A program made the position numbers and the translations under genes. A stretch of 8,000 nucleotides of DNA from an uncultured Planctomycetota bacterium (GTDB lineage Bacteria > Planctomycetota > Planctomycetia > Pirellulales > UBA1268): contig CAJQGO010000108.1 of the NCBI GenBank assembly GCA_905477565.1, positions 1 through 8,000 of the forward strand. Reading direction: 5' to 3'. Within the stretch, counting starts at the first letter, position 1, and the number at the start of each line of letters is the position of its first letter. Positions 6,994-8,000 of this stretch are shown here, piece by piece. The notes under the pieces were generated by a model that ran no database searches, had not been told where the DNA came from, and saw nothing but the letters and a program-made list of their open reading frames with translations.

Positions 6994-7050
6994 GATTAAC
7001 CTGCTTCTTTCCGTTGTGTTTCACCTGGTGTTTGTATGATTTGTATGGCT

Positions 7051-8000
7051 TTACGAGGAGTAAAACGTTCCGTCTGTATTCGCCATACTTCGCAGCAATT
7101 GACTTGGTTCGAATCGATGTTGATCGAATCTTTCCTGAAATTCCTTCAGGTCTGCAACGATCTGTTTGGCACCGACCGAATCCGCATAACGCAACAACCC
7201 ACCTCGGAACGGTGGAAAACCAGTGCCGTAAATCATGCCCACATCGATCGTGCCGGCGGACTCAACAACGCCTTCTTCAAGACATCGAGAGGCTTCGTTA
7301 ATCATGACGTAGATTAGACGTTTTCGCGTGATGTCGTCGTCGAGCGTGAAGGTGGCGTTTTTACACATGTTCCGCGGTTTGCTGCTGACTTTTTTTTGCT
7401 TGCCCGAGTAGATATAGAAGCCCTCGCCGGATTTCTTGCCGAGTGTTCCCGCCTCGTATACGTCCTTCAGGATTGTAGGGACACGCATGCGGTCGCCATA
7501 CGCGGCTTCAAGAATTTGGGCAACGTGATGCCCGACGTCGATGCCCACTTCGTCGGCAAGTTCCAACGGACCCATGGGCATACCGAATCGCTTGACAACA
7601 TTGTCAAGCCGCTTCGTGTCGATTCCCTCCTCGAAAAGATACGCCGCTTCGTTCATATAGGGCAGCAGGATACGGTTCACGATGAAGCCCTCTTTGTCTT
7701 TGACAACAATAGCCATTTTGCCAAGTTGTCTTGCGAAAGCGACCGCAGTGGCGAGTGTTTCTTCACTGGTTTTTTCTGTGACAATAATTTCCAGCAGCGG
7801 CATGCGACTGACCGGGTTGAAAAAATGAAAACCACAGACTTTGTCAGGACGGTTTGTGCATTCTGCCATTTCCGTCACAGAGAGCGACGACGTATTGGTC
7901 AACAAACAGGCACTTGGCTGGACCAGTTCATCCAGCTCTTGAAAGACCTGTTTCTTGACATTCATGCGTTCCACGACGGCTTCAATAACGACCTCGGCGT
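7051..8000 (-). CDS. 3-hydroxyacyl-CoA dehydrogenase, C-terminal part of a FadJ/FadB-type protein (5' end outside window)
   Basis: Oxidises 3-hydroxyacyl-CoA with NAD in beta-oxidation. The frame runs off the right edge: codons above 7974 read AEVVIEAVVERM, the usual continuation of the NAD-binding domain, so an apparent GTG start at 7974 is internal. Visible in order are NTSSLSVTEMA, then GFHFFNPVSRMPLLEII with catalytic His (codon 7825-7827) and Glu (7789-7791), IVVKDKEGFIVNRILLPYMNEA at the domain boundary, and GPLELADEVGIDVG. GKKSGEGFYIY follows, and a second C-terminal domain ends with GTGFPPFRGGLLRYADS. The duplicated C-terminal domain is typical of the fused hydratase-dehydrogenase (about 700 residues), so an enoyl-CoA hydratase domain is expected outside the window, though this is not seen. 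The stop is TAA at 7051-7053, 57 bases before the acyl-CoA dehydrogenase. Catalytic residues look intact. The choice between FadJ, FadB or a stand-alone dehydrogenase is less sure. Confidence 0.92.
   Translation of the reverse strand, partial: AEVVIEAVVERMNVKKQVFQELDELVQPSACLLTNTSSLSVTEMAECTNRPDKVCGFHFFNPVSRMPLLEIIVTEKTSEETLATAVAFARQLGKMAIVVKDKEGFIVNRILLPYMNEAAYLFEEGIDTKRLDNVVKRFGMPMGPLELADEVGIDVGHHVAQILEAAYGDRMRVPTILKDVYEAGTLGKKSGEGFYIYSGKQKKVSSKPRNMCKNATFTLDDDITRKRLIYVMINEASRCLEEGVVESAGTIDVGMIYGTGFPPFRGGLLRYADSVGAKQIVADLKEFQERFDQHRFEPSQLLRSMANTDGTFYSS

Noticed and set aside
7972..7974. GTG at 7974 as the true start of the 3-hydroxyacyl-CoA dehydrogenase
   Set aside because: The frame upstream to the window edge encodes the expected family sequence VVIEAVVERM, so the gene continues beyond 8000.

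Overview
The window looks like chromosomal DNA from a free-living bacterium of moderate GC. My best guess is a planctomycete of the Pirellulales type. I base this on the pairing of a fused FadJ-type protein with a VLCAD-like acyl-CoA dehydrogenase and a divergent FabD-like protein, on mixed use of Shine-Dalgarno sites, and on non-ATG starts. The assignment is by recall and is only moderately secure. There are no RNA genes, CRISPR arrays, insertion sequences or phage genes.

The window holds two transcription units facing each other. On the left, plus strand (about 370-2747), is a tightly coupled pair: a DUF1611 P-loop protein (the family that includes the D-glutamate N-acetyltransferase DgcN) followed, with an ATGA stop/start overlap, by a PLP-dependent amino-acid racemase of the ornithine racemase (Orr) type. 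Upstream, bases 89-369 form a gene-poor leader with an AT-rich perfect inverted repeat and a 21-bp tandem near-repeat that may be control sites. The pair resembles the DgcN/DgcA route of D-amino-acid catabolism, but with a PLP racemase in place of the enolase-superfamily racemase DgcA. This suggests a D-amino-acid modification or interconversion module of unsettled substrate.

On the right, minus strand (8000 down to 2776), four genes run in one direction: the C-terminal part of a 3-hydroxyacyl-CoA dehydrogenase (FadJ/FadB type, cut by the window edge), a 619-residue acyl-CoA dehydrogenase of the very-long-chain type, a divergent FabD-like acyltransferase, and a nitronate monooxygenase/FabK-like flavoprotein. 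The first two are beta-oxidation enzymes. The last two come from families usually tied to acyl-carrier-protein chemistry or flavin-dependent enoyl reduction. Short gaps (57, about 158 and 34 bases, using the starts chosen here) suggest one operon. The likely theme is acyl-thioester metabolism: beta-oxidation plus a less usual acyl-transfer and flavin-oxidoreductase step.

The two units converge with only 28 bases between stop codons and no recognisable terminator. The most notable items are the DUF1611-Orr pair and the FabD-like protein that keeps Ser, His and Arg active-site residues but has lost the PGQGSQ loop and the His of GHSxGE.
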